DNA of 64,000 nt, taken from positions 1 to 64,000 of the forward strand of contig NZ_MTZV01000006.1 in assembly GCF_002362315.1 (NCBI RefSeq). Reading direction: 5' to 3'. The stretch comes from Paraburkholderia acidicola (GTDB taxonomy: Bacteria > Pseudomonadota > Gammaproteobacteria > Burkholderiales > Burkholderiaceae). How positions within the stretch are numbered: the first letter of the stretch is position 1; each line of letters begins with the position of its first letter. A program made the translations under genes and the position numbers. The notes below the pieces were generated by a model. That model was not told the DNA's origin. It did not search any database and saw only the letters and a program-made list of their open reading frames with translations. Positions 27,333-36,500 of the stretch are shown in pieces.

Positions 27333-27454
27333 ATCTGCAGGTGTGGCGAGTTAAAGATGGGATCAACCGTGCGGATACGCGCTCACTCGACAGTCTGCTC
27401 GCGTGAATCTGCCAGCGCAGAAAACAGGAGATGGGATCAACCGCGCGGATACGC
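27329..27454. repeat. Imperfect tandem duplication spanning the lysR and fbpC 3' ends
   Basis: Two 52-bp segments (27329-27380 and 27403-27454) lie at a 74-bp offset. They share a 10-bp left end (gtgaatctgc) and a 26-bp right end that differs at one base, while the middle 16 bp differ. The right copy contains the last codons and stop of fbpC; the left copy holds a pseudo-copy of that gene end plus the lysR stop codon. Confidence 0.8.
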
Positions 27455-28495
27455 CGTCGCATCACCATCAACAGTAAGCGTGACCCGCTCACCCGGCTGC
27501 GGACTACGATAACCCGGCACACGCGCCCGCACGATGGTGTGCGCGGCAGACTGCATCCGCAGCGTCACGGCAGCATCCTGCCCCTGAAACACAACATCCT
27601 GCACGATAGCGTCGAAGCTCGGCGCACCACTCGGCGCGGCCTCATGCGCATGCAGCACGCGGATCTGCTCCGGCCGCACCATGACATCGACAGCACCATC
27701 GGCAACCGGCACGGACAGAGACAGCGTACCCAGCTCGCAGGTCGCACTGCCGCCGCGCGCATCGCCCGCGAGCAACACCGCTTCGCCAACGAACGATGCC
27801 AGCTCGCGCGTCACCGGCTGCCGGTAGAGCGTTTGCGGCGTCGCAGTCTGGATCAGCTTGCCGCGCCAGAGCACGGCCACTTCATGTCCCATCGATAACG
27901 CTTCCGACTGATCGTGCGTCACGAGCACGGCAGTCGCTCCTGCCGCGGCAAGCGCCTGCGCTACGGCCTGGCGGGTCTCGAGGCGCAACGCGGCATCGAG
28001 CGAAGAAAACGGCTCGTCGAGCATCACGAGCGTCGGCGAAGGAGCGAGCGCGCGGGCCAGCGCAACGCGCTGTTGCTGGCCGCCCGAAAGCTGCTGCGGC
28101 GCGCGCGTCGCGAACGAAGCGGGCAGGCCGACCAGTTCGAGCAGTTCGGCCACCCGATGGCCCACGCGACGTTGCGCGCGCGGCAAACCGAACACGATGT
28201 TGTCCGCCACCGACAGATGCGGAAACAGCGCACCTTCCTGCGGCACATAGCCGATGCGCCGTTGTTCAGACGGCAGATGCAGACCGTCACCGACCACACG
28301 TCTACCGTCGATCTCGACATTACCGCCATCCGCGCGTTCGAAGCCGCACAGCACGCGCAGTAACGTGGTCTTGCCGCTGCCCGATGGGCCGAGTAGCGCG
28401 AGCAGCGTGCCGCGTTCGACGGACAGATCGATGCCATGCAGCACCGGGTGACCGTCGAACGATTTATGCAGCCCGCGGATACGAAGTTCGCTCAT
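27437..28495 (-). CDS. fbpC: Ferric-ion ABC importer ATPase FbpC
   Basis: A 352-residue ATPase of FbpC/PotA type. Walker A is GPSGSGKTTLLR (near residue 37), the signature is LSGGQQQRVALARALA, and Walker B is LVMLDEPFSSLD. A TOBE-like C-terminal domain covers about residues 235-350. It powers uptake through FbpB. The gene starts 44 bp after fbpB on the same strand and ends in a partially duplicated segment. Confidence 0.9.
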   Translation of the reverse strand: MSELRIRGLHKSFDGHPVLHGIDLSVERGTLLALLGPSGSGKTTLLRVLCGFERADGGNVEIDGRRVVGDGLHLPSEQRRIGYVPQEGALFPHLSVADNIVFGLPRAQRRVGHRVAELLELVGLPASFATRAPQQLSGGQQQRVALARALAPSPTLVMLDEPFSSLDAALRLETRQAVAQALAAAGATAVLVTHDQSEALSMGHEVAVLWRGKLIQTATPQTLYRQPVTRELASFVGEAVLLAGDARGGSATCELGTLSLSVPVADGAVDVMVRPEQIRVLHAHEAAPSGAPSFDAIVQDVVFQGQDAAVTLRMQSAAHTIVRARVPGYRSPQPGERVTLTVDGDATAYPRG

Positions 28496-28539
28496 GTGAA
28501 TCCGATCAAATTGCAGAATGCCCGGTTTCGCTCACACGC

Positions 28540-30147
28540 TCATGAGCGCTCGCCCAGCAGCGCCGAGCGACCAAGCAGTGTAAACAGCAGCCCCGATGCG
28601 CACAGCGAAATGCCGGTCAGCAACGCTGCATACGGTGCGGCGGCAGCGAACGCCATCGTCGACGTATCGGACCAGACCTGGGTGGCGAGCGTGTGGGTAT
28701 CGATGGGCGAGAGCAGCAGTGTCGCGTTGAGTTCGGTGACGACCGAGATGAACACCATCGCGGCTGCCGCGCCGAGGCCTGGGCCTGCTAGTGGCAGCAG
28801 CACACGCAATACGGTCTGAGCCCAACCGAGACCCAGCGCCCGCGCCGTTTCTTCGAGTCGTGGCTGCGCCTGCATCAATGCGGCACGCACGCTAACGAGC
28901 GCAAGCGGCAGGAACAGGATCGCGTACGCGATCACGAGCAGTGCCGCGCTTTGATAGAGCGGCTGCAACGCGTGCACGGCAAGCGACACGATCGCGAGCG
29001 CGATCACGAGACCGGGCACGCCTTGCGCGATAAACACGGTGCGCTCGAACAGCGTCGCGAGACGGCCGGGGAAGCGCACCAGCAGGAATGCGAGCGGGAT
29101 CACGAGCACGGTGGTCAATACGGCGGCAGCGAGCCCAAAGCCGAGCGACGACATCGTTGCGTTGAACAGCAGTTCGGGCGAGACATCGGCGGGCGTCACG
29201 GCGGCGGCGCCCGGCTGCGTGAGCCAGAAGCCGATCATGCCGAGCGGCACACCGAGCGTCGCGATCGCAAGTGCCGCGAAGCCCGCGACGACGAGCCAGC
29301 GCCACGCGCCAAGGTCATAACGCAGCACGGCGCGACGAGCACCACGATCGACACGTTCATAGCGCGCCGCACCGCGCACGCGAAATTCGCCGGCAAGGCA
29401 CACGAGACACATTCCGATCAACAGACACGCGAGCACCGACGCACCACCGCCGTCGAAACTGGTGCGGTACTCGGCGTAGATCTCGGTGGTGAAGGTGCGA
29501 AAACGCAGCAGCGTGAACGCGCCGAATTCGGACAGCACGCCAAGCGCGACGAGCAGCATGCCGCCGAGCAGCGCAGGTCGCAGTTGCGGCAGCACGACCC
29601 GCATGAACGTAGCAATGCGACCGCAACCAAGCGCGCGTGCACTCTCTTCGAGGGCAGGGTCCATGTTGCGCAACGCGGCGGCAACCGGCAGGTACACGAG
29701 CGGAAAATACGCGGACGTGATGACGAGCAGCGCCCCCGCGAAATCCTGCAGATCGAGGCTGAACGACACCCAGGCATAGCTGGTGATGAACGCGGGCATC
29801 GCGAGCGGCGCCGCGCTCAGCACGGCCCACAGTCGGCGCCCAGGCAGACGCGTGCGTTCGACGAACCACGCCGCAGCCGTACCGATCACCGCAGAAGCGA
29901 GCGTCGCCGAGACGGTAATCAGCAGCGTGTTGACGAGCAGTTCACCGACGAGCGGCCGGAACACGAGATCGACGGCATCGGCGAACCCGAAGCTCGCTGC
30001 GCGCCAGAACGTAAACGCAATCGGCAGCAGCACCAGCAATGCGCTGAGTGCCGCTGCCGCGAACAGACCGCGCGGTGCACGCGCGCGGCTGCGTATTGCT
30101 ACGGGCGGTGCGTCGACCGGCATACCGGCCGACGTAGCGTCGCTCAT
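28540..30147 (-). CDS. fbpB: Ferric-ion ABC importer permease FbpB
   Basis: A 535-residue permease made of two fused half-permeases with about 12 helices. EAA loops occur as EESARALGCGRIATFMRVVLP in the first half and EETARALGLGWAQTVLRVLLP in the second, which fits the double-length FbpB/SfuB type. Its ATG follows the fbpA stop directly, with no gap. It forms the membrane channel for iron delivered by FbpA. Confidence 0.92.
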   Translation of the reverse strand: MSDATSAGMPVDAPPVAIRSRARAPRGLFAAAALSALLVLLPIAFTFWRAASFGFADAVDLVFRPLVGELLVNTLLITVSATLASAVIGTAAAWFVERTRLPGRRLWAVLSAAPLAMPAFITSYAWVSFSLDLQDFAGALLVITSAYFPLVYLPVAAALRNMDPALEESARALGCGRIATFMRVVLPQLRPALLGGMLLVALGVLSEFGAFTLLRFRTFTTEIYAEYRTSFDGGGASVLACLLIGMCLVCLAGEFRVRGAARYERVDRGARRAVLRYDLGAWRWLVVAGFAALAIATLGVPLGMIGFWLTQPGAAAVTPADVSPELLFNATMSSLGFGLAAAVLTTVLVIPLAFLLVRFPGRLATLFERTVFIAQGVPGLVIALAIVSLAVHALQPLYQSAALLVIAYAILFLPLALVSVRAALMQAQPRLEETARALGLGWAQTVLRVLLPLAGPGLGAAAAMVFISVVTELNATLLLSPIDTHTLATQVWSDTSTMAFAAAAPYAALLTGISLCASGLLFTLLGRSALLGERS

Positions 30148-31179
30148 TTACAGCAAACCAGCCTGGCGCAGCAGCTTGCCGGCCTGGCTGTCGTCGCCGA
30201 GTTGCTCGATCGTCAGAGCGGGCGGGCTCAGCTCGGTGAATGGCTTGAGGATCGGGTCCGGTGCGACGCCTGCATGCAACGGATACTCGAACTCGACATG
30301 GCTCTTCGCGACCAGATCCTGCGCACGTTCGCTCACCAGGTACGCGATGAACTTCTGCGCACCGTCTGCGTTATGTGCGGCCTTCAGCACGGCCGCACCC
30401 GATACATTGACGAGCGCGCCCGCATCGCCATGACCGAAGTGATAAACCGCACTGCGTGTTCCCTTGTCGCCGATCTCGGCATGCAGACGGGCCCAGTAGT
30501 AGTTATTGATGATGCCGGTGGCAACCGCACCGCGATTGACCGCGGCCACCACGCCTTCGTCGTCGTCGAAGATTTGCGCGTTGGCTTTCAGGCCCTTCAA
30601 CCATTGCACCGTTTGCGCTTCGCCTTTCAGTGCGAGCACGGCGCTCACGAGCGGCAGGAAGTCGCCATCGCTCGGTGCAATGCCGACCTTGCCTTTCCAC
30701 TCGGGTTTCGCGAGATCGAACAGCGACTGCGGCAACTGCGCCGGCTGAACCTTCGTCGTGTTGTACGCGAGCACGTTTTCACGCGCGGTGACGCCGACCC
30801 ATGCGCCGGTCGGCGAGTTGTAGCGTGCCGGAATCGTCGCGAGCGTCGCCGGATCGATCTTGCCGAGCAGCCCCTTTTCTTCGAGCAGCATCAGCTCTGG
30901 CGAATTCTCCGTGAAATACACATCGGCCGGTGATGCCGTGCCTTCCGCGACGATCTGCGCGGCGAGCGCCGGGCCTTCGCCGCTGCGGATCTTCACCGAG
31001 ATGCCCGATTCCTTTTCGAAGTCCTTCGCCAGCATGTTGACGACCTGTTCATGCTGCGCGTTGTACAGCACGATCGACGCGGCATGTGCGGACAACGGCA
31101 GTGCGCCGATGGCTGCAAGCGTCAGACTGGCGGCGGCGCCGAGCACACGCAGGCGAGTGCCAAACGAGGAGTGGGTCAT
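30148..31179 (-). CDS. fbpA: Ferric-ion-binding periplasmic protein FbpA
   Basis: A 343-residue solute-binding protein with a signal peptide ending near LSAHAA-S (residue 34). The mature chain starts IVLYNAQHEQVVNML and contains the tyrosine pair in IINNYYWARL that coordinates Fe3+ in FbpA/FutA proteins. First gene of the fbpABC set, 66 bp downstream of the DyP peroxidase gene on the same strand. Substrate Fe3+ is inferred from motifs and the nearby Fur-like site. Confidence 0.9.
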   Translation of the reverse strand: MTHSSFGTRLRVLGAAASLTLAAIGALPLSAHAASIVLYNAQHEQVVNMLAKDFEKESGISVKIRSGEGPALAAQIVAEGTASPADVYFTENSPELMLLEEKGLLGKIDPATLATIPARYNSPTGAWVGVTARENVLAYNTTKVQPAQLPQSLFDLAKPEWKGKVGIAPSDGDFLPLVSAVLALKGEAQTVQWLKGLKANAQIFDDDEGVVAAVNRGAVATGIINNYYWARLHAEIGDKGTRSAVYHFGHGDAGALVNVSGAAVLKAAHNADGAQKFIAYLVSERAQDLVAKSHVEFEYPLHAGVAPDPILKPFTELSPPALTIEQLGDDSQAGKLLRQAGLL

Positions 31180-31245
31180 GGTCGTAGCGTTCCTTCTTCA
31201 GATTCAGATGATGGTGTCGGTTCGTAGGGTTGCGCGTGAGTGTGC

Positions 31246-32547
31246 TCAGGTCTCGAACAGTCCCGCGCCGATAAACGATCCCTGGCGCGCGCCCGGCGGA
31301 CACGCAAACACCGCGCTGCCGATATGCGTCGTGAACTGGTTCATCAGATCGAACTTCGAGAGCTTCTCGTTGATCGGGATGAAACCGGTACGCGGATCGC
31401 TCTGGTGCGCGATGAAGATCAGCCCGGCATCGTATTCGGTTTCCTGGCGCCATGGCGGCCAGCGCTCGATATAGAAGTTCGTGCCGTCGTTATACGAATA
31501 CGAGCGGCGCAGGATCTGCGCGCCGTTGTTCGATGCGTGATTCGACAGCCGCACGTGCGAGTTGTCGGGGATCACGTTGTTGCCGTCCTTATCCTGCGCG
31601 TCGAGATTGACCGCATCGAATTCGTTCTTCTGGCCGATCGGCGCACCGCTGTATTTGTGGCGGCCGAACACCTGCTCCTGAAACCCGAGTTCCATCTGGT
31701 CCCAGTGTTCGAGCGTGATGCGAATACGGCGCACGACCGTGTAGGTGCCGCCCTGCATCCACGGTGTATCGGCAGAGGTGGCCCAGACGAACTCGTTCAT
31801 CAGCGGCGCGCTTTGCGTCGATGGATTGTTGGTGCCGTCCTTGAAGCCCATCAGGTTGCGCGGCGTTTGTCCGCGCGGACCGGACAGGAAGCCTGCCTGG
31901 CCCCAGCGCATCTGTGCGATGCCGTAGGCCTGGCGTGCCAGTTGCCGCGCCGCGTGGAATGCAACCTGCGCGTCGTTGGCGCAGGCCTGGATGAACAGGT
32001 CGCCACCGGTTTTCTCTGCGACCAGTTGATCGCCGTTAAAGCGCGGCAGATCGACCAGTGCAGCGGGGCGGCGCGACGCGAGGCCGTAGCGATCCTTGCC
32101 TTCGTGTGTGAAAAGCCCCGGGCCGAAGCCGAAGGTAATCGTCAGGCCGGCGGCGCCGAGGCCGAGTACGTCGCCGGAATCGGGCGCGGATTTGTCGTCG
32201 GCGGTTTGCAGCGACGCGGCGGGTGACCCTTGCGTCATGCGCGCGGCGGCATCGGTCCATGTGCGCAGCAGGCCGATTACGTCGTCGCGTTTTTCGGTCG
32301 TCAGATCGAGCGCCACGACGTAGGTGTGGCTCTGCTGCGGCGTGACGATGCCGCCCTGATGCGGCGCGAAGAACGGCTCGACCGCTAGCTGCGGATCGTC
32401 CGCATGCGTCTTGCCGAGCGCGGCCTGGGCCGCCGCCTGTGCGACCCCTGCGGTGCCGAGACTCGCACCGGCCGCGACGGTTGCCGCGCCTGCCTTCAGA
32501 AAACCGCGTCGCGCGGGCCGTGAGGGGGGAGAGGAGTCGTTTGCCAT
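31246..32547 (-). CDS. efeB: Tat-exported Dyp-type heme peroxidase, EfeB type
   Basis: A 433-residue DyP peroxidase. The N-terminus has a twin-arginine signal (PARRGFLKAGAATVAAG) that sends the folded haemoprotein to the periplasm. The family GxxDG motif is present as GFKDGTNNP near residue 235, and the proximal His is in LSNHASNN (near 330). E. coli EfeB oxidises Fe2+ or takes iron from haem and works with EfeU and EfeO. Neither partner is in this locus; a propeller gene lies 2 bp upstream and fbpABC follows. Confidence 0.92.
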   Translation of the reverse strand: MANDSSPPSRPARRGFLKAGAATVAAGASLGTAGVAQAAAQAALGKTHADDPQLAVEPFFAPHQGGIVTPQQSHTYVVALDLTTEKRDDVIGLLRTWTDAAARMTQGSPAASLQTADDKSAPDSGDVLGLGAAGLTITFGFGPGLFTHEGKDRYGLASRRPAALVDLPRFNGDQLVAEKTGGDLFIQACANDAQVAFHAARQLARQAYGIAQMRWGQAGFLSGPRGQTPRNLMGFKDGTNNPSTQSAPLMNEFVWATSADTPWMQGGTYTVVRRIRITLEHWDQMELGFQEQVFGRHKYSGAPIGQKNEFDAVNLDAQDKDGNNVIPDNSHVRLSNHASNNGAQILRRSYSYNDGTNFYIERWPPWRQETEYDAGLIFIAHQSDPRTGFIPINEKLSKFDLMNQFTTHIGSAVFACPPGARQGSFIGAGLFET

Positions 32548-32549
32548 GA

Positions 32550-33701
32550 TTACTTCGCCAGTACCAGCGTGTTCACGTCGTCCTGCACAAAATAGAAGCC
32601 GTCGCCTTCCGGTGTCAACGCGATGCCGAACAGGTCGCCGTTGCCAGGCGGCGATTGTGCCTTGTCGGTGTCGATCCAGCGCGCGTACAGCTGCTTGCCG
32701 CTCGCGGGATCGATCTCGACGACCTGACCGTTCAGCGCGTTGGTGACGAGCAGGTGGCCGTTCGGTGCGGTGACCATCGCGAGCGGACGGTGCAGCAGGC
32801 CGTCGGCGGTCAGTTGACGGCCGACGCCCGCGCTCGTGTCGCGCGTCATCGGATCATCGATTTCGTTGACGCGGTTACCGATCGCGTCGGACACATACAG
32901 CAGTTTCTGATCCGCCGACAGCGCGAGCCCGGTCGGCCCGACGAGGAACACGCCCTTGTCGGCCTGCGCGCCGAAGCCGCTGCCGACCACGGTTTCCTTC
33001 TTCACGACCGGCGGCTTGCCTTGCGGAATGTCGAGGTCGAGACGCAGCACGGTGGCCTGCTTGAAGACCGGCGGATTGCCGGTCGCTCCACCGACGCCGA
33101 AGCCCGCATTGCTGACGAACAGCGTCGCGCTCGTGCCGTTGTCGACGACGGCCATGTTGCCCCACGGGTCGTTGATGTTGGCGCTGGCGATGGTCGACGC
33201 AATCTTGCCCTGGCTGTCGATCACGATCAGGCAGCCGGCGCCTTTCGTACCGGTGGTGCCGTCATTGCTCGGCGTGCTACCGACGATCACCCAGCCCGAC
33301 TTCAGCATCGTCATCGCCGTCGACAACCCGATGCCACCGGGGCAATCCTTCAGATCGCGCGGGATCGTCGCGAACAGCGTCATCTGCTTCGTGTCGGGGT
33401 GATAGTCGACGATCGTGCTGCCGGTGCCCTGCAGGTTGGTCGAGTTGTTGAAGTTGTCGACCAGCACGTCACCCTGTTTCACCGTGCCCGCCGAGGTCGG
33501 CGCGACGACAATCGCGTAGGGGTTCTGGTCGCCGTTGTCGGGCACCGTGTTGATCAGCGTCGTGTGGTGATGCAGGGTTTCGAGAAAACCCAGCGGTTCA
33601 GCGTAGGCGGTAGCAGCGACGGCGCATGCCACTGCACCGGCGACGAGAGCCAGAACAGTGCGGGTAGAGCGCGACGAAAGCTTGCGCTTGAGATGTTTCA
33701 T
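32550..33701 (-). CDS. Periplasmic beta-propeller (NHL-like) protein
   Basis: A 383-residue exported protein. The signal peptide ends near ATAYA-EP (residue 35). The mature chain holds repeated blades with GDVLVDNFNNS, LFVSNAGFG, LLYVSDAIGNRVNEID and HLLVTNALNGQVVEIDPASG, typical of NHL or YncE-like propellers. GGAGACTCAT precedes the ATG. Only 2 bp separate it from the DyP gene, so a shared function in periplasmic iron handling is likely, but its biochemical role is unknown. Confidence 0.75.
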   Translation of the reverse strand: MKHLKRKLSSRSTRTVLALVAGAVACAVAATAYAEPLGFLETLHHHTTLINTVPDNGDQNPYAIVVAPTSAGTVKQGDVLVDNFNNSTNLQGTGSTIVDYHPDTKQMTLFATIPRDLKDCPGGIGLSTAMTMLKSGWVIVGSTPSNDGTTGTKGAGCLIVIDSQGKIASTIASANINDPWGNMAVVDNGTSATLFVSNAGFGVGGATGNPPVFKQATVLRLDLDIPQGKPPVVKKETVVGSGFGAQADKGVFLVGPTGLALSADQKLLYVSDAIGNRVNEIDDPMTRDTSAGVGRQLTADGLLHRPLAMVTAPNGHLLVTNALNGQVVEIDPASGKQLYARWIDTDKAQSPPGNGDLFGIALTPEGDGFYFVQDDVNTLVLAK

Positions 33702-33802
33702 ATGAGTCTCCGTGCCTGCGCACAAAGCGTTGAATGCGGTCATGAGCGAAGCGTAAAAGCGTGTGATTGCATGTAGTTGCGTGCGGCGTGAGCGAACGAT
33801 GC

Positions 33803-35326
33803 CTAGAACGTGATGTTAGTCCGCACGCCGACAACAAACGTATTGCGCAGCGGCTGCGTCGGGTCGCTCGGGTTCTGGCCGGCACCGGCGTTGAACGTGT
33901 ATTGCGCGTCGCCCTGGATCTGGCACCACGGCGTTGCCTGATAGATGTAGGTCGCTTCGAGCGTCGTTTCGCTGGTGCGCACACCGTAAGGTCCGCCGCT
34001 CGCTGCAAGCGTGTCCTGATCGAGGTCGTGAATGCCGTTGCCGACCTTGATGAAGGTTGCCGCAAGCCCGACGCTGTCGTTGTCGCGGCCCGCGAACGGC
34101 GCTTTCATCACGATGCCGACGTTGGCGGCGAGGCTCACGAGATTGCGGTCGCCCGGTGCGCCCATCACGCGTGCGAACACGCCGATGCTGCGCGGCTCGT
34201 CGGGGTCCGGGCGCCAGATCATCTGGTCCGCGACCGCATAGATGCTGTAGTTACCGTGATGCTGGCTCGGAATGCCGGTCGACAATGCCGTATTGGCGAG
34301 CGACACACCGGTATTGTCCAGATGCTGGTCGGCGAAGCTTTCGTTGTTGTACCAGAGGCCGAGCTTGTAGGTGCCTGGCAGTCCATTCGAACCAGCGCCG
34401 ACCATTTCGCCGTCTGCCGGCTGGTTGATCGAGTACTGCAGCTCGCCGATATACAGCGCGCCGTTATGCAGGTTGAAGTTGGTCCCGCTGATGTTGTTCG
34501 GATTGTTGCCGAGCGGATCGCCATCGAACACGCCTGCGAGCGCGGTCAGCGACGGTGTGATCTGGCCGCGTACGCGCACGCCGAGATCGGCGAGCGGATA
34601 GGCGGGGCCGCCCGACGGCATGTCGTACGACGGCAGCGCAGGCCAGCCGAACATCGTATTGATGAAAGTCGCCGCGTACTGACTGGTGATGAATTCCTGA
34701 TCGATACTTTGCTGACCGACCTTCACGTCGATGCGCTTGTTCAGAAACGACTGCTGGTACCACAACTCCCAGAGCCGCGTCGTGTCCTGCGCCTCGATAC
34801 CGGATGCGGTGTTCAGCGTGCCGAGTTTGTTGGCGCTCAGATTCTGCCCATGAATATTCAGCGCGCTGACGTTGAAGAGGCCGCCCGGCAAACCGAATGC
34901 CTTCTGCGTATCGACCTGGACCGTGGCGGTGGTGAGGCCGTCGTAGTCGCCGCCGGTGTGCAGGCCGCCGCGCAGGTTCGCGAGGTATTCGCTGGTTTCA
35001 GTCAGGCTGAACGTGACGCCGTATTTGCCGAGCCACGGCCGCAGACCGCCGATGTCGCCGAACAGATTCTGGCGTGACCACACGCCGGTCCACTGGCTGG
35101 TTTGCTGCGCCTTGATGTTCAGGTCGGCCTCGGGGGCCTCGGGCGCGGCGTCCGGATTCGCTTCGGCGAACGCGGCGTGAGCTGTCAGCGCCGTGCATGC
35201 AAACGCGAAAGACAGCGCAGCCTTACGGATCGGCGACAGCGGCCGCGCATGCAGCGGCGAGCGTCGCGCAGGACCCGGACGCACACATGCTGGCGCAGCG
35301 TGTCCAGTGAACAGGGCGAGTTTCAT
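33803..35326 (-). CDS. OprB-family outer-membrane porin
   Basis: A 507-residue carbohydrate-porin-type protein. An unusually long Arg-rich leader precedes the hydrophobic core and cleavage region near TAHAAFAEA (residue 54); AAGGGATTCAC supports this start. The mature chain has QTSQWTGVWSRQNLFG, repeated amphipathic strands and a C-terminal Phe (TNITF), which marks an outer-membrane barrel. OprB proteins usually pass sugars, but here the gene heads an iron locus below a Fur-like site. Confidence 0.85.
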   Translation of the reverse strand: MKLALFTGHAAPACVRPGPARRSPLHARPLSPIRKAALSFAFACTALTAHAAFAEANPDAAPEAPEADLNIKAQQTSQWTGVWSRQNLFGDIGGLRPWLGKYGVTFSLTETSEYLANLRGGLHTGGDYDGLTTATVQVDTQKAFGLPGGLFNVSALNIHGQNLSANKLGTLNTASGIEAQDTTRLWELWYQQSFLNKRIDVKVGQQSIDQEFITSQYAATFINTMFGWPALPSYDMPSGGPAYPLADLGVRVRGQITPSLTALAGVFDGDPLGNNPNNISGTNFNLHNGALYIGELQYSINQPADGEMVGAGSNGLPGTYKLGLWYNNESFADQHLDNTGVSLANTALSTGIPSQHHGNYSIYAVADQMIWRPDPDEPRSIGVFARVMGAPGDRNLVSLAANVGIVMKAPFAGRDNDSVGLAATFIKVGNGIHDLDQDTLAASGGPYGVRTSETTLEATYIYQATPWCQIQGDAQYTFNAGAGQNPSDPTQPLRNTFVVGVRTNITF

Positions 35327-35444
35327 GTGAATCCCTTCGGTGTTGTTTTATGACTGAACCCGACAACTCGCCGGCGGCTTTGAAAGCCTTGATTCAGTAG
35401 ATGGCCATACCGGGTTCGCGACGTCCGATGCGGCGATTGGCGCC

Positions 35445-35473
35445 ATCGTACGCAGGGGAAATATGCCCGTCAA
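35445..35473 (-). promoter_or_regulatory. Sigma-70-like promoter of the porin/iron operon
   Basis: On the minus strand, TTGACG and TACGAT are separated by exactly 17 bp. The -10 lies about 120 bp upstream of the porin start codon, and the -35 is five bp from the Fur-box-like site. Confidence 0.6.
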
Positions 35474-35477
35474 CATA

Positions 35478-35496
35478 AATGAGAACGATTCGCATC
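35478..35496. promoter_or_regulatory. Fur box
   Basis: The site aatgagaacgattcgcatc closely resembles the Fur consensus (inverted AATGATAAT-like hexamers around a central base). It adjoins the -35 element of the porin/DyP/Fbp operon, and nothing similar is seen at the other genes. Iron-dependent repression is inferred. Confidence 0.75.
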
Positions 35497-35666
35497 TACT
35501 TTACGGGGTGTAATCTTTAGCCTTCCTTTTTGCTGTCGTAATGCTTTCTTTATGCCTTCATTCGGGATGTCGAAGCAGCGCGCACGCTTGTTCGTTGCGA
35601 CCCGGCGCTATGATGGATCGCTGTCATCCGGTGCGTTCCGCGCCGGAGCAAAAGAGGACCGCCACG

Positions 35667-36497
35667 ATGTCGTTTACGCTCGATCTCGACCGTTACTTTT
35701 CCCGCATCGGCTACACCGGTCCGCGTACGCCGACGCTCGACGTGCTGCGCGAACTGCATCGGCTGCACGCCTATACGATCCCCTTCGAGAATCTCGATCC
35801 GCTGACCGGGCGCCGCGTGCTGCTCGATCCGGCTTCGATCGAGGGCAAGCTGGTCGGGCGTCGGCGCGGCGGCTACTGCTTCGAACAGAACGGGCTGTTT
35901 GCACGCGTGCTGATGCAACTCGGTTTCCGCATCACACCGCTGATCGCGCGCGTACTCTGGGGCCGCGCGCCCGATGCGGTCACGGCGCGCACGCACATGC
36001 TGGTGCGTATCGATCTCGACGACGGCCCATGGATCGCCGATGTCGGCTTCGGTGTGGTCACGCTTACGGAGCCGCTGCGGCTGATCGCCGGGCAAACGCA
36101 GCAAACCTCGCACGAAGCGCTGCGTGTCGTCGACGCGCCGAACGGTGCATTCGATCTCGAACTGCATTCCGGCGATGCGTGGATGAAGATCTATCGCTTC
36201 GAATTGCAGCGCGCCGAATGGATCGACTACGAGACGGCGAACTGGTACACCTCGACCTTCCCCGAATCGCTCTTCGTCACACAACTGGTGGTGTGCCGCG
36301 TGCAACCGCACGGCCGGTTGACGCTGTTTAACAACCGCTTCACCGAACGGTCGAAAGACGGTCACGGCAGCGAACGCATGCTCGGCAGCGCGCGCGAACT
36401 GACGATGTGCCTGCGCGACGCATTCGGCCTCGATCCCGACGATATCGATGTGGAATCGATCTATGCGCGCGTCAGCGACCTGGCTCCTGGAGTGTGA
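35667..36497 (+). CDS. nat: Arylamine N-acetyltransferase
   Basis: A 276-residue NAT with the complete Cys-His-Asp triad: Cys71 in RRGGYCFEQN, His110 in ARTHMLVRI and Asp125 in WIADVGFG. It transfers acetyl from acetyl-CoA to arylamines or hydrazines. The start at 35667 follows AGAGGACC. The methyltransferase-like gene begins 3 bp after its stop, so the two are probably one operon. Confidence 0.93.
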   Translation: MSFTLDLDRYFSRIGYTGPRTPTLDVLRELHRLHAYTIPFENLDPLTGRRVLLDPASIEGKLVGRRRGGYCFEQNGLFARVLMQLGFRITPLIARVLWGRAPDAVTARTHMLVRIDLDDGPWIADVGFGVVTLTEPLRLIAGQTQQTSHEALRVVDAPNGAFDLELHSGDAWMKIYRFELQRAEWIDYETANWYTSTFPESLFVTQLVVCRVQPHGRLTLFNNRFTERSKDGHGSERMLGSARELTMCLRDAFGLDPDDIDVESIYARVSDLAPGV

Positions 36498-36500
36498 GCG

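Noticed and set aside
28951..30933. Long plus-strand open frame (about 660 codons) opposite fbpB and fbpA
   Set aside because: It is the antisense shadow of two clear Fbp genes in high-GC DNA; its product is Arg/His/Glu-rich without motifs.
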